Below, in pieces: positions 19,846 through 31,238 of a stretch of 64,000 nt of DNA. The DNA lies in assembly GCF_003263785.1 (NCBI RefSeq), contig NZ_JYJK01000073.1:62001-126000 (forward strand), written 5' to 3'. The stretch is from Vibrio variabilis (lineage in GTDB: Bacteria > Pseudomonadota > Gammaproteobacteria > Enterobacterales > Vibrionaceae). Positions within the stretch are counted from its first letter, which is position 1; each line of letters begins with the position of its first letter. The notes under the pieces were generated by a model. The model ran no database searches. It saw nothing but the letters and a program-made list of their open reading frames with translations, and had not been told where the DNA came from. The position numbers and the translations under genes were made by a program.

Positions 19846-20008
19846 GTTACATACTCGCAACCACTTAATAAGAATCTTATTTATAGCTTCTTATTTTGTG
19901 ACATGCCTTCCGTATTTTTGAGATTCTCGACTTAGATCTCACTATGTTCGCTCACTGAGCCATAACTTATATAAAGACTGAGCAATGGGATGCATTTTAT
20001 AAAATATA

Positions 20009-20704
20009 TCAACCTTTAATGGCGAAGTTAACTGCGGCATCGCTGTGAATTTGGGTCGTGTCGTACAACGGAATTGAAGTGTCCGCTTGCTTAATTAGCA
20101 TAGCGATCTCAGTGCAACCCAGAATGATCGCCTGAGCACCGTTTGCCGCAAGGTCGCCCACTATTTGCAGATATGCTTGCTTAGAAGAGTCGCGTACTTC
20201 ACCTTTGACAAGCTCTTGATAAATCACATCGTGAACACGTTTGCGTTGCTCATCATTTGGCACTAGAACCTCAATGCCAAACTGCTGTTCTAGTCGACCT
20301 TTATAAAAGTCCTGCTCCATAGTAAAGGCGGTGCCAAGCAAGCCGACTTTGGTTACGCCATCTCTCAATAGATTTTTTGCAGTAGCATCCGCTATATGGA
20401 TAAGCGGAATAGACAGTTTCTGCTCAATCTCTGGTGCTACTTTGTGCATGGTATTGGTACAAATCAGCAACGCGTCAGCACCTGCCGCCTGAACAGAGAT
20501 AGCAGCCTGACTCAAATGCTCAGCCGCAGCCTGCCAATCGCCACTTCGCTGCATTGTCTCTATTTCAGCAAAGTCGACACTATAAAGCGCAATCTTGGCA
20601 GAATGGAACCCACCTTTCGCTGCCTTTACACCTTCATTGATGGCTTTGTAATAGTTTGCTGTCGACTCCCAGCTCATTCCACCCAGCAGGCCAATTGTTT
20701 TCAT
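20009..20704 (-). CDS. Aspartate/glutamate racemase family protein
   Basis: About 231 residues from MKTIGLLGGMSWEST, the standard N-terminus of this family. The two catalytic cysteines are in LLICTNTMHK and ILGCTEIAML. These cofactor-independent enzymes interconvert D- and L-aspartate (or glutamate or related amino acids), often for D-amino-acid metabolism. The ATG at 20704 has AAGGA six bases upstream; a second ATG lies two codons earlier. It is a single-gene unit, divergent from the chemoreceptor gene. Confidence 0.92.
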   Translation of the reverse strand: MKTIGLLGGMSWESTANYYKAINEGVKAAKGGFHSAKIALYSVDFAEIETMQRSGDWQAAAEHLSQAAISVQAAGADALLICTNTMHKVAPEIEQKLSIPLIHIADATAKNLLRDGVTKVGLLGTAFTMEQDFYKGRLEQQFGIEVLVPNDEQRKRVHDVIYQELVKGEVRDSSKQAYLQIVGDLAANGAQAIILGCTEIAMLIKQADTSIPLYDTTQIHSDAAVNFAIKG

Positions 20705-20710
20705 TTTCAT

Positions 20711-21022
20711 TCCTTTTTGTGTTCCTTACGTCTGACTATAACCAACGGGATCGGTCAGAGGCAATGAATTTATTGAGAGATTTCCTACAGTTATCATTAG
20801 ACTACTTAGAATAAGCGCAGCCCTTATTGATAAATGCTTCAAGAGAAATCTGACCAGTAAAATTAGTTGCTCAAAATGCTAAAGAATCCCTCACTGGTAC
20901 CGATACAATATCTAGTTATACAAAACAGTGTTCTTAATAATAAATCCATTTCATAGCACCTTGTATACACTCAATGTCAGCCAACCAATAGATCAATAGT
21001 TTTAGCGAATCTAGGACGTAGT
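20711..21022. other. Intergenic region between racemase and chemoreceptor
   Basis: A 312-bp AT-rich divergent gap. No gene, long repeat or clear operator was seen; it presumably holds the two promoters. Confidence 0.4.
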
Positions 21023-22893
21023 ATGAAATTTAGCCACAAAATCGTGTCCGCTTCCGCGGCATTACTGCTCGTTACCGTCTCAACCTTGGGTATCACTCAG
21101 TTGGTTACTGTACGTAGCGAGCTTCAAGATCACATTGATAGCAGCATCCATGAGCTGACAACGGGCATTAAAAACACCATTACCTATGACTTAAATGCCA
21201 AGCGTGATATCGCCAGTTCTGTGACTGAATCTCTAGAAATCAATCCTGAAAATCGCGAATTCATCACCAACGTCATCACCACTCCGACACTGAAAAGTAG
21301 TTTTCAAGCCGTTGGTGTTGGTTATGAAGCTGATGGTTCTCTAATTAGTAACGACGGATGGGTACCGGATAGTAGCTATGATTCGCGTACACGTCCTTGG
21401 TATCAAGAAGCAAAGCAAACCAATGGCACAATTATTACCGACCCATATGTGGATTCATCAACGAAAAACGTCATCATCTCACTCGGCTCTGCACTCAACG
21501 ACGACTCCGGTCGCTTTGTAGGCAGCGTTGTCTTTGATGTGACTTTAACGACCTTGGCTGATCTCGTGAATCAAACCGACCTGTTTGGTGCAGGTTATTT
21601 GTTTGTCGTGACCGACAAAGGCATGACCATTGCGCACCCTGATAGCAGCTTCAACGGCCAACCAGTGACTAAGTTCGTGCCAGGTATTCAACTACAATCT
21701 GGCGCTCAGCAGCTTTCAATCAATGGCCAAGATTACCAAGTCAACCTAGTGCAAGTACCTGAAGAGAACTGGTTCGTCGGTGCAATCATTGATAAAAGTA
21801 TTGCGTTTTCGGCCATCAGTAACATGCGTAACCAATCGATTCTATTCACGGTCATTGGTCTGATCGTCAGCGTTATCGCGCTAACCGTACTGATTCGCTT
21901 CCTCATGCGTCCACTCAATGACCTTAATGCGGCCATTCAAGATGTGGCCAATGGTAATGGTGATCTGACTCATCGTCTTGATACCAATACAGATGAAGAG
22001 TTTGCGGAGCTCGCTAAAGGCTTTAATACCTTTACTGGGAATCTTCAGCAGCAGATTATTCAATCCAAACAAATCTCTACTAAGATTTTGGCGTTGACGC
22101 AGCAAACGACTGAAGGTGCGAAGCACTCAGCCATAGCGATGAATACCCAGCTTCAAGAGTTAGAGCAACTTGCTACCGCAATGAATGAGATGGCAAGTAC
22201 ATCATCAGAGGTTGCTAACAACGCACAAGGTGCAGCAAGCGCTGCGCAAGCAGCGGACAGTGCAACTCAAGAAGGTTCAGAAGTTGTGCTGGATACCACA
22301 AGCGCCATTACTAACCTATCAAATAGTATTGAGGAAGCGGTCATTGAAGTTCAGGCTTAGAAACAGCCACTGACAACATTGAAACGATTCTTAAAGTCAT
22401 CAACGACATTGCCGATCAAACCAACCTGCTAGCGCTAAACGCTGCGATTGAAGCAGCACGAGCGGGTGAATCTGGACGTGGTTTTGCTGTGGTAGCCGAT
22501 GAAGTTAGAACGCTAGCACAGCGCACACAGGAGTCGACGACCGAAATTCGTAGCATGATCGAGCAGCTTCAATCTGGCGCACATTCGGTATCGGCAGCAA
22601 TGGCACAAAGTAAAGACAGTGCCACGCTCGCTGTAGACCGCGCGCAGTCAGCAAACGATGCGTTAGAGCGTATCCGCCAATCTATCGCACAAATTTCTGA
22701 CATGAACATGCAGATCGCTGCGGCGGCTGAAGAGCAAAGCCTAGTAGCGGAAGAGATCAACGCGAATACAGTTAAGATTAAAGACCTTAGCGAACAAGTT
22801 TCCGAGGCCGCCAATGGCGCGAATGCTGCGATGACTGATCAGTTCGAGAATGTCCACCAGCAAGAAGCTATTCTAAGCCGCTTTAAAGTTTAA
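21023..22893 (+). CDS. Methyl-accepting chemotaxis protein with dCache-type sensor (frameshifted)
   Basis: 623 residues when joined. It has a membrane segment (about 7-29), a periplasmic double-Cache sensor ([30 protein letters not shown]), a second membrane segment (about 275-295), HAMP, and a cytoplasmic signalling domain. The conserved hairpin tip [19 protein letters not shown] is present, as is [14 protein letters not shown]. The frame breaks at about 22355, where one missing G hides [13 protein letters not shown]. Without the repair the receptor would lose its CheA-coupling tip. AGGA precedes the ATG. The Cache type suggests amino-acid or small-acid ligands, but the ligand is unknown. 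Confidence 0.93.
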
Positions 22894-23601
22894 CCTATAG
22901 GCGCCTCTATTTGGTCTTCTGAATAGAGGCGTTTCTGTTTTGCTGCACGGTCACATGACTTGTACTTAAACGATTTCCTTTCCCTTCTCTCTATTTTACC
23001 CAGCAGATTAATTCTCGGCACTTTCTGGAAATAACTAGAATTATTAACTACCTTGTTACTATAAATTGAAACTTTTCATTATTTGCGTGGAATAAATAAT
23101 TTACAGTTCAAATAGGAATTAATTTAAACATAGAAATTGACTTCAAAATTACATTAAATTTCTACCAGTTCTTCTCAAAACCCGCGAGTAAACATACATT
23201 TTCTGCGTGTAATCGATGAAATGTTAGTCAAGCACTCGCAAATTATATTCACCTCGCAACTCTATAGCTTCGAATGTAGTCATGCTAAAAATCCAAATAT
23301 CTTCAGAATCTTTGTCTATAATATGCAATGAAGTGACTAGCAAAAATCAGAAATTGGCACTGCTTGTCTAGGGTTTTATAGAAAAACATCCACTCAACGT
23401 TTAAATAATCAGCAGTTGACAACATTTTTCCTACAAAAGTCAGAAAAAAACACTTTTAAGGGTTCCAACTGCAACCATAAACTGGTTTACTTGTCACTGT
23501 TAGCGCGCCTCTACAACTTTTAGAAGGTGTATATAAAAAAATACACACAACGTTTCGGCGCCAAAGTTACGGACAAACACAACAGATTAATTGGAGTTAT
23601 C
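22894..23601. other. 708-bp AT-rich region upstream of the sodium symporter gene
   Basis: Holds the chemoreceptor terminator at its left end and nothing else I can name. Below about 23000 it is strongly AT-rich with no credible open frame. TTGACT (about 23138) and TTGACA (about 23416) resemble -35 boxes, but neither has a convincing -10 at 17 bases. A small inverted repeat GTGTAT...ATACAC sits near 23527. Confidence 0.35.
22902..22941 (+). terminator. Terminator of the chemoreceptor gene
   Basis: CGCCTCTATT (22902-22911) pairs with AATAGAGGCG (22922-22931), followed by a T-rich tail. The core stem CGCCTCT is shared with the folE hairpin. Confidence 0.85.
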
Positions 23602-25031
23602 GTGGCAACGAGCAACACAAACGCAGCACCCCGCGACAATTGGGGTTCGAAGCTTGGCTTCGTAATGGCCGCAGCAGGTTCTGCTGTAGGTCTTGGTAAT
23701 ATTTGGAAATTCCCATACACAGCAGGTGAAAATGGCGGTGGTGCATTCATCGTTATCTATCTTGCATTTGTTATTTTCATTGGTTTTAGCGTAATGCTGA
23801 CTGAATTTGCTGTTGGTCGTAAGACTGGCCGCAGTGCAGTTGGTGCTTTTAAATCGACAGACGGTCGCTGGACATTTGTTGGGGTAATTGGCGTACTTAG
23901 TGGTCTACTTATCATGGGTTTCTACCCTGTAGTAGGTGGCTGGGCGCTGGCTTATGTTCAGAAAGTCGCCACAGGCCTGTTGAGCACACCTGAAGCAATC
24001 GGTGATAGCTTTGGTGGTTTCATCACAGACCCTGTGCAACCACTTCTTTGGATGGGTATCTACTTGCTAATGAACATCATCATCGTTAGCCGTGGTATCT
24101 CAGGTGGTATCGAAAAAGCAGGTAAGATCCTGATGCCGATCCTATTCCTTATCCTAATCATTGTATCTGTGAAAGGTCTTTCACTACCTGGCGCGATGGC
24201 AGGTGTTGAGTTCCTATTCAGCCCAGACTTCTCGAAAGTAGACAGCGGCGTTGTGCTTGCAGCACTTGGCCAAGCATTCTTCTCTCTAAGTCTTGGTATG
24301 GGTTGTATGATCACATACGGTAGCTACCTGAAGAAGAAAGAGAACCTCGTTCAAACGACAGGCATGGTTACGGCAATGGACACGGGTGTTGCTATCCTGG
24401 CGGGTATCGCGATGTTCCCAGCAATGTTTGCTCTGGGTATGGAGCCTGCAGCAGGTCCTGGTCTCGTATTCGTCGTTGTTCCTCAGCTCTTTGCTGAAAT
24501 GGGCGGCGTTGGTCTTATCTTCGCGCTACTGTTCTTCGTGGGTCTAACGGTTGCAGCACTGACATCTTCAGTTTCTCTACTAGAGGTTGTTGTGTCTTAC
24601 CTAATCGATGAGAAAGGTCTGAAGCGCTCTACAGCCGTGCTTTCTGCAGCAGCAGTAATGGCCGTGCTATGTATCTTCGCTTCTCTATCTCTAGGTGGTA
24701 TGGGCCAACTCTGTTTGACACTGGTGCCTTCGATATCTTCGACCTACTGACTGATAAGATCTTCCTAGCGGTTGGCGGTATGTTGGTATGTATCTTCGCT
24801 GGCTGGAGACTAAGCCGCGAAGAACTAGAGAAAGAAATCACTAACGATGGTGAAGTTAAATTCCCACTATTCGGTCTGTGGTACAACCTAGTTAAGTTTG
24901 TTATCCCTGTAGCAGTAGCTATCGTAGCATTCGCTGGTATCTCTAGCGGCTTCGACAGCGGCAAGGGCCCTATCATGCTGATGGGTATCGGTATCATCGC
25001 ATTGACGGGTGTGCTTTCTAAGAAGCTGTAA
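23602..25031 (+). CDS. Sodium-dependent neurotransmitter:sodium symporter family transporter (frameshifted)
   Basis: Inner-membrane transporter of about 476 residues when joined, with 11-12 membrane segments. It has the family sodium-site opening GFVMAAAGSAVGLGNIWKFP and the unwound-helix stretch YPVVGGWALAY. Members co-transport amino acids or related amines with sodium. The start is the GTG at 23602, with GGAG five bases upstream; an upstream extension reads as non-membrane sequence. One missing C in the run at about 24706 breaks GMGPTLFDTGAFDIFDLLTD; the next frame finishes the last two helices. A terminator follows. Confidence 0.92.
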
Positions 25032-25052
25032 CAAAACACTCAAATCTATCAA

Positions 25053-25081
25053 GCCCTCACCTAACGGTGGGGGCTTTTTTG
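25053..25081 (+). terminator. Terminator of the symporter gene
   Basis: AGCCCTCACC (25053-25062) pairs with GGTGGGGGCT (25067-25076, one G-T pair) over a TAAC loop, then a T run. Confidence 0.9.
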
Positions 25082-25149
25082 TCCGTGAATCCCAGTGATG
25101 TGACTGACCAGTAATGCGACAGAATAGTCAGATAGATATCGATACGTAC

Positions 25150-25178
25150 AAAAAATCCCGACTCGAGGTCGGGATTTT
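25150..25178 (-). terminator. Terminator of narQP
   Basis: An 11-bp perfect stem AAAATCCCGAC/GTCGGGATTTT around the loop TCGAG. Read on the minus strand it ends in six T, downstream of the narP stop. Confidence 0.85.
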
Positions 25179-25207
25179 GGTTTATCACTTACTAGAGCTC
25201 AGCAGCG

Positions 25208-25840
25208 CTATTTAGCTTCACCATAACGTTCTAGATATAAAATGGTTGCTGCCGTTCTCGACGGCACTTGCAGCTTTCTCAACAGGCTTTTCATGTGTAC
25301 TTTGACTGTCGATTCAGAGATGAACAAGCGGTCAGCGATTTGTTTATTCCTAAACCCTTTCGCTACCTCTTTAAGAATTTGCATCTCTCTCTCTGTTAGC
25401 GTGGTAAACACATCACTGACATTCGCACGCTCACTCAAATACGTTTTGATCGCACCGCTAAACGCCTTGCTGCCATCACTTAAACCACGAAGTAGTTCGA
25501 CTATCTCATCTGGTCCCGTGTCTTTTAGTAAGTACCCATCGGCACCAGCCTTCACTAACGAATCGATATCAGCAGGAATGTCGGAGACTGTTAGGATGAC
25601 AATAAAGCCCTGGAAGTCATCTTCACGAAGCGCTTTTAGCGTATCTAAACCCGACATGCCTTTCATATTGAGGTCGAGAAGCACCAAATCCGGTTCTATT
25701 TCTTTGGCCAAGGCGACAGCATCTGAGCCATTACTGGCTTCAGCGACGACTTCAAAGTCATCTTCAAAGCTGAGCAACTGACCAATTCCGCGCCTCATTA
25801 ATGGATGGTCATCGACTAACATGACTTTACATTCGCTCAC
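25208..25840 (-). CDS. narP: Nitrate/nitrite response regulator NarP
   Basis: 210 residues, NarL/FixJ type. The receiver domain has the acidic pair at D10-D11 and the phospho-acceptor D56 in LVLLDLNMKGMSG. The C-terminal LuxR-type helix-turn-helix runs TLTEREMQILKEVAKG to STVKVHMKSLLRKL. It is encoded with the NarQ kinase and beside the nap operon, whose promoter region has a NarP-type site. This supports nitrate- or nitrite-responsive control of periplasmic nitrate reductase. Confidence 0.95.
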   Translation of the reverse strand: MSECKVMLVDDHPLMRRGIGQLLSFEDDFEVVAEASNGSDAVALAKEIEPDLVLLDLNMKGMSGLDTLKALREDDFQGFIVILTVSDIPADIDSLVKAGADGYLLKDTGPDEIVELLRGLSDGSKAFSGAIKTYLSERANVSDVFTTLTEREMQILKEVAKGFRNKQIADRLFISESTVKVHMKSLLRKLQVPSRTAATILYLERYGEAK

Positions 25841-25887
25841 TGAGTGGCTCCTTAGCTTTGTTATGTTTTAGCAGTACAGAAAACATT

Positions 25888-27596
25888 CTATGCTGCATAT
25901 GTTCGTTGAAACGTGAATCGCACTTCACATCCCTGCTCTCTCGCAGAGTGTACCGAAAAATCAGCGTTCAAGCGCGCTGCACGTTCTTGCATTATACTCA
26001 TTCCGTAGTGATCCAATTTCTCCATCGCTTGTTCGAACCCTACGCCGTCATCGGATATTTTAACGGTTACCACTGCATTGTCTTCTTCTAAGCAGGAGAC
26101 CTGAATTTTTGAGGCTTGTGCATGTTTAATCGCGTTTAGCACAGCTTCTCGAATCAACTGCAGTATGTGCACTTGCTCATTGGCACCTAGCTCTAATGAT
26201 GACATTTGATTGTCTAACGCTATTTCGGCCGAGGTTTGGCTATCAAGTTGATTCAGCATTTCCGTTAACGCTTCCCCAAACGTGCCTTCTTTAATCGACA
26301 ATCTAAACGTGGTAAGTAACTCTCTAAGCTGAATATAAGCATTATCTAGCCCTTCACGTATATCATTAAGCACAACAGCAGAGCGGCTGCCCTCAAGACT
26401 GCCAAACTCTTTGCTAATAGAGCGATTGAGCAGTGTAACCTGTATCTTTAAGTAAGACAGCGACTGAGCCAAAGAATCGTGAAGCTCACGCGCTATTGTC
26501 GCTCGCTCTTCCATCAATATAAGCTGTTCGGTCTGGCGCTGTGATTTATTGTAGTAAACCGCCCGCGCTAAAATTTGCACAAAGTTGTCCACCAACTGCT
26601 CATCAGGGCACGGCAAGCCAATTTGATATCGCAATTGCCCTAAGATTTCACCATCGAGTTTCAGTGCTTTAACTCGTTCTGAATTGCCATTGAATTGCCC
26701 TTCACTGGCTATCCATGGTGTGCCCTCGACCTCAGAAACTTGAAGCTCAACCGCCGTTATGCCCTCAATACTATAAATGTAACTGAGGATGGCTCTGAAG
26801 TTTTCATGAGATATCCTGGTGGCGGTTAGCTCTTGAGACGATTGATAAAGCACTTCCAATGACTGATGAGCATGCTGCAACTTATGTGTTTTCTCATTCA
26901 CGGCATCCTCTAGCCCTCGGTAAAGTTTACCCAGGTCATCGGCCATGTTTTTAAAAGCGCGTCCTAAAATGCCAAGCTCATTGTCAGATCGCAGATCGAC
27001 TTAACATCAAAGTAGCGATTTTGAATCTGCTCACTGGCTGAAATTAACTGACCTAACGGCCTGACAATCTGCTTGCGTACAAACAACACGACATAGATAG
27101 CAACGATGAGGATCCCGCCCAACCCTATACCACCCGCCCACGCTAAACGAATCAGCTTGTTTTCCGAGTGTTCTTGAAGCTGCAATACGAAGTGATCAAT
27201 ACCATCCACAAAGTCTGCCACGAGGTGCAAGTATTGCTGGCGGTCTTCGCTCATCAAAATTTTCTTCAGTTCATGCCAACGTATAATAACTTGATAGTAA
27301 TCTTGAGTAATTTCTTCTGGCACATCCCAAGATTGGAGCGCTTTCATAGACGGTGAGTAAAGGGAGCGTTCAAACTGGTCAACATGGGTTTGATACTCAG
27401 GTGAATCCATTTGAATATCGTGCGCCAATCGATAGCTTTGCATTCGCATAGATCCCGACACATTGACCGCTTCTGCATCATTCAAACTCGATGCTAAAGT
27501 CAAAATCGCGAAATTGGTTGTGATTAACGAGAGCAGCAAAATCAAAATCATCGCCTTCGCGATAGTACCAGTGACGGATTTTGTCGGTTTTTTCAT
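25888..27596 (-). CDS. narQ: Nitrate/nitrite sensor kinase NarQ (frameshifted)
   Basis: About 569 residues when joined. A membrane segment is followed by a periplasmic sensor with the nitrate-binding P-box type helix NVSGSMRMQSYRLA, a second membrane segment, HAMP, a signalling region, and a HisKA_3/HATPase module (ERATIARELHDSLAQSLSYL; ATPase motif ISDDGVGF). The frame breaks near 26988-27003, inside or just after HAMP, where one missing base would give SDNELGILGRAFKNM. It phosphorylates NarP, encoded just downstream with a gap of about 45 bp. Confidence 0.93.
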
Positions 27597-27696
27597 AATC
27601 CATTCATCTCATCAAACTATCAAATGCCCGCAAACATCTTCGTATCCAATAGGCTTTAGTTGAAGGCAACACTAACTATCTATTGTCAGTAATTTA

Positions 27697-27710
27697 TTGA
27701 TCCAAAACAA
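27697..27710 (+). promoter_or_regulatory. Candidate FNR site upstream of napF
   Basis: TTGATCCAAAACAA matches the FNR consensus TTGAT-N4-ATCAA at all but one informative base. It lies about 150 bp before napF and close to the NarP-type palindrome, a layout known for anaerobic nap promoters. Confidence 0.5.
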
Positions 27711-27724
27711 GCTTAGCACTCAAT

Positions 27725-27740
27725 TACCTCCTAGGAGGTA
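27725..27740 (+). promoter_or_regulatory. Candidate NarP-binding 7-2-7 palindrome
   Basis: TACCTCC-TA-GGAGGTA is a perfect inverted repeat with the 7-2-7 spacing that NarP requires. Each half matches the TACYYMT heptamer except at the last base. It sits in the 252-bp gap between narQ and napF and could serve both. Confidence 0.7.
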
Positions 27741-27848
27741 TTTATACAAATGTGTCTAAAACTACAATTCATATGACTATTAATTAAAGATTGTTAACAG
27801 ATAGGGTTTGCTACACTCTTGTTATTACTCATTTCATTGGTGCCATGA

Positions 27849-28328
27849 ATGGTAGATATTGCAAAACGACGTTTGTTTAGACGCAAAACCATCGATCCTA
27901 CCCAAATCAGACTCCCTTGGGTCAACAATCTTGAGCAGTTTACAGACTTATGCAGCCGCTGTGGAAAATGCGAAGAAGTTTGTGAGACAGGAATTATCTA
28001 TAAAGGTGACGGCGGCTATCCTGCAATCGACTTCACGGTTGATGAATGTACCTTTTGCTACAAGTGTGCAGAAATCTGCCCAGAGCCTATATTTAATAGT
28101 ATCGAGACACAACCATGGAACGCTAAAGCCGCCATTAATGACACTTGCTTAGCGCATAACAACGTTGAGTGCAGAAGCTGTGGTGATAGCTGCGAAACAA
28201 TGGCGATTACGTTTAAGTTGCGTGCCGGTGGTGTCGCGTTACCTCAATTGGAGTTAGCAGATTGCAATGGATGTGGAGCCTGTGTGTCTCCGTGCCCTAC
28301 CTCTGCTATCTCAGTGAGCAATGTTTAA
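27849..28328 (+). CDS. napF: Ferredoxin-type protein NapF
   Basis: 159 residues, cytoplasmic iron-sulfur protein involved in maturing NapA. Three [4Fe-4S] binding sets are visible: C35/C38/C41/C45, C67/C70/C73/C77 and C139/C142/C145/C149, with another cysteine group (CRSCGDSC) between the second and third. It is the first gene of napFDABC, transcribed away from narQ. The ribosome binding site is weak. Confidence 0.95.
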   Translation: MVDIAKRRLFRRKTIDPTQIRLPWVNNLEQFTDLCSRCGKCEEVCETGIIYKGDGGYPAIDFTVDECTFCYKCAEICPEPIFNSIETQPWNAKAAINDTCLAHNNVECRSCGDSCETMAITFKLRAGGVALPQLELADCNGCGACVSPCPTSAISVSNV

Positions 28329-28364
28329 AAGCAGAATGAAAAATAACAAAGAGAACACCGTTTA

Positions 28365-28670
28365 ATGTCACTAAACGAAGTACATATCTCAAGTTTGGTA
28401 GTGAACTGCAAGGCAGAACACCTTGAAGAAGTGAAGAGCGAAATCGAAAAGTTCGATAACGCAGAGATCTATGGAGACAGTGAGGAAGGCAAGATTGTTG
28501 TCGTCCTTGAAACCGAGAATCAGGGTTTCGTCACTGACACTATTGACGCTATCAACAACTTACCTAATGTCCTCACCTGTGCTTTGGTTTTTCACCAAAT
28601 CGAGTCCGGGCTAGATGACGATGAAGACAACACTGGAAGTAACCATTCCCAATTAGAGGGTGAAGTATGA
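28365..28670 (+). CDS. napD: Nap chaperone NapD
   Basis: 101 residues, NapD family: a small cytoplasmic chaperone that binds the Tat signal of NapA before export. It begins [20 protein letters not shown] and ends with an acidic tail ([10 protein letters not shown]). Its stop overlaps the napA start (ATGA at 28667), so the two are translationally coupled. Confidence 0.93.
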   Translation: MSLNEVHISSLVVNCKAEHLEEVKSEIEKFDNAEIYGDSEEGKIVVVLETENQGFVTDTIDAINNLPNVLTCALVFHQIESGLDDDEDNTGSNHSQLEGEV

Positions 28671-31156
28671 AAATGACAAGACGTGCGTTCGTTAAGGCGA
28701 ACGCAGCGGCATCAGCGGCGGCTGTAGCGGGTATTACCCTTCCTGCATCAGCGACCAACCTGATCGCTAGCTCCGACCAAACCAAAATTACCTGGGATAA
28801 AGCACCTTGTCGTTTCTGTGGTACAGGCTGTTCTGTACTGGTAGGGACGCAAAACGGTAAAGTTGTTGCGACCCAAGGTGACCCTGAAGCGCCAGTTAAC
28901 AAGGGTTTGAACTGTATCAAAGGTTACTTCCTGTCTAAGGTGATGTACGGTAATGACCGTCTTACTCAGCCTCTTCTGCGCATGAAAGATGGCAAGTTCG
29001 ACAAAAACGGTGAGTTCACACCTATTTCTTGGGACGAAGCATTCGACATCATGGCTGAGAAATGGAAAGCGTCTCTTAAAGCCAAAGGTCCAACAAGCGT
29101 TGGTATGTTTGGTTCTGGTCAATGGACCGTTATGGAAGGTTACGCTGCTGCAAAAATGATGAAAGCAGGGTTCCGTTCAAACAACATCGACCCGAACGCT
29201 CGTCACTGTATGGCATCTGCGGTAGTAGGTTTCATGCGCGCCTTTGGTATTGATGAACCAATGGGTTGTTACGATGACTTCGAGAACGCGGATGCATTCG
29301 TGCTTTGGGGTTCAAACATGGCAGAGATGCACCCTGTGCTATGGACTCGTATCACTGACCGCCGTCTAAGCCATCCTCATGTTCGCGTTAACGTACTGTC
29401 TACGTACTACCACCGTTCATTTGAACTTGCTGATCACGGTTACATCTTCAATCCTCAGTCTGACCTTGCGATCGCAAACTTCATTGCTAACTACATTATT
29501 CAAAACGATGCGGTTAACTGGGATTTCGTAAACAAGCACACCAACTTTAAGCAAGCTGATACCGACATCGGTTACGGCTTGCGCGATGATGATCCACTAC
29601 AAAAAGCCGCAGCCAACCCTAACTCTGGCAACATGAGCGATATCTCATTCGAAGAGTACAAAAAGTCTGTTGCGCCTTACACAGTTGAAAAAGCATCAGA
29701 GATCTCAGGCGTTGAGCCCGAAAAATTGATTGAACTAGCAAAACAATACGCGGATCCAAACACTAAAGTGATGTCACTTTGGACTATGGGTATGAACCAA
29801 CATACTCGTGGCGTATGGATGAACGGCTTGGTTTACAACATCCACCTACTCACCGGTAAGATTGCAACTCCGGGTAACAGCCCATTCTCATTGACAGGTC
29901 AGCCATCAGCATGTGGTACTGCTCGTGAGGTAGGTACTTTTGCTCACCGTCTACCTGCAGACATGGTGGTTGCAAACCCTAAACACCGTGCGATTGCTGA
30001 GAAAGAATGGAAGCTGCCAGAAGGTACGATTCCACCGAAACCTGGTTTCCACGCAGTACTTCAAGACCGTATGTTGAAAGACGGCGTTCTAAACTGCTAT
30101 TGGGTTCAATGTAATAACAACATGCAAGCCGGTCCAAACATCAACGAAGAACGTCTGCCTGGTTACCGCAACCCAGAGAACTTTATCGTTGTTTCAGATC
30201 CATACCCAACAGCAACAGCACAAGCGGCTGACCTTGTTCTTCCAACGGCTATGTGGATTGAGAAAGAAGGGGCTTACGGTAACGCAGAACGCCGCACTCA
30301 AGCTTGGTACCAACAAGTGGAAACTGTGGGCGAAGCGAAGTCTGACTTGTGGCAAGTTATGGAGTTCTCTAAACGCTTCAAGATGGAAGACGTTTGGCCA
30401 GAAGAGCTGCTAGCGAAAGCACCAGAGTACCGTGGCAAAACCATGTACGACATGCTGTTCAAAAACGGTCAAGTCGACAAATACCCTATCGAAGAAGCAC
30501 GTGAACTGAACGATGACGCGCACCACTTCGGTTACTACGTTCAAAAAGGCTTGTTCGAAGAGTATGCAGCCTTTGGTCGCGGCCATGGTCACGACTTAGC
30601 ACCATACGATGTTTACCACCAAGTCCGTGGTCTACGTTGGCCAGTTGTTGATGGTAAAGAAACGCTTTGGCGCTACAAAGAAGGCTCAGATCCCTATGCG
30701 AAAGCAGGATCTGGCTGGGACTTCTACGGTAAGCCAGACGGTAAAGCTTGGATCATTTCCGCACCGTACGAAGCGCCACCAGAAGTGCCAAACGAAGAGT
30801 TTGACTTGTGGCTATGTACTGGCCGTGTTCTAGAGCATTGGCACACAGGTACTATGACTCGCCGTGTTCCTGAGCTGTATAAAGCCGTTCCGGATGCCGT
30901 ATGTTACATGCACCCAGAGGACGCTAAAGCTCGCGGTGTTCGTCGCGGTGAAGAAGTACTCATTGCAAACAAGCGTGGTGAAGTGCGCGTACGTGTGGAA
31001 ACACGCGGCCGTAACCGTCCGCCTCAAGGCCTGGTATTCGTACCATTCTTCGACGCTCGTATCCTAATCAACAAACTGATTCTTGATGCGACCGACCCTC
31101 TGTCCAAACAGACAGACTTCAAGAAGTGCCCAGTTAAGATCACGAAAGTGGCTTAA
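28667..31156 (+). CDS. napA: Periplasmic nitrate reductase catalytic subunit NapA
   Basis: 829 residues. Reduces nitrate to nitrite in the periplasm with a molybdenum bis-MGD cofactor. The twin-arginine signal is [19 protein letters not shown]. The [4Fe-4S] ligands are C48, C51, C55 and C83 (CRFCGTGC), and the molybdenum ligand is C181 in [13 protein letters not shown]. It ends with the family tail ([17 protein letters not shown]). The frame is intact. The start at 28667 overlaps napD; an ATG two codons later is also possible. Cofactor supply would come from genes such as moeA and moeB in this window. Confidence 0.98.
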   Translation: MKMTRRAFVKANAAASAAAVAGITLPASATNLIASSDQTKITWDKAPCRFCGTGCSVLVGTQNGKVVATQGDPEAPVNKGLNCIKGYFLSKVMYGNDRLTQPLLRMKDGKFDKNGEFTPISWDEAFDIMAEKWKASLKAKGPTSVGMFGSGQWTVMEGYAAAKMMKAGFRSNNIDPNARHCMASAVVGFMRAFGIDEPMGCYDDFENADAFVLWGSNMAEMHPVLWTRITDRRLSHPHVRVNVLSTYYHRSFELADHGYIFNPQSDLAIANFIANYIIQNDAVNWDFVNKHTNFKQADTDIGYGLRDDDPLQKAAANPNSGNMSDISFEEYKKSVAPYTVEKASEISGVEPEKLIELAKQYADPNTKVMSLWTMGMNQHTRGVWMNGLVYNIHLLTGKIATPGNSPFSLTGQPSACGTAREVGTFAHRLPADMVVANPKHRAIAEKEWKLPEGTIPPKPGFHAVLQDRMLKDGVLNCYWVQCNNNMQAGPNINEERLPGYRNPENFIVVSDPYPTATAQAADLVLPTAMWIEKEGAYGNAERRTQAWYQQVETVGEAKSDLWQVMEFSKRFKMEDVWPEELLAKAPEYRGKTMYDMLFKNGQVDKYPIEEARELNDDAHHFGYYVQKGLFEEYAAFGRGHGHDLAPYDVYHQVRGLRWPVVDGKETLWRYKEGSDPYAKAGSGWDFYGKPDGKAWIISAPYEAPPEVPNEEFDLWLCTGRVLEHWHTGTMTRRVPELYKAVPDAVCYMHPEDAKARGVRRGEEVLIANKRGEVRVRVETRGRNRPPQGLVFVPFFDARILINKLILDATDPLSKQTDFKKCPVKITKVA

Positions 31157-31238
31157 AAGAGCGAAATTGAAACGTGGCTACTCTGACGAACATTTGGAGT
31201 AGCCTCTCGAAGAACTTGCCTGAAGGCGGAGAAACAAA

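Noticed and set aside
23355..23370. TGGCAC followed by TTG, like a sigma-54 promoter
   Set aside because: The spacing between the GG and GC elements is wrong and the GC is missing.
25242..25781. Long plus-strand open frame opposite narP
   Set aside because: Antisense shadow of a well-conserved response regulator; its product looks random.
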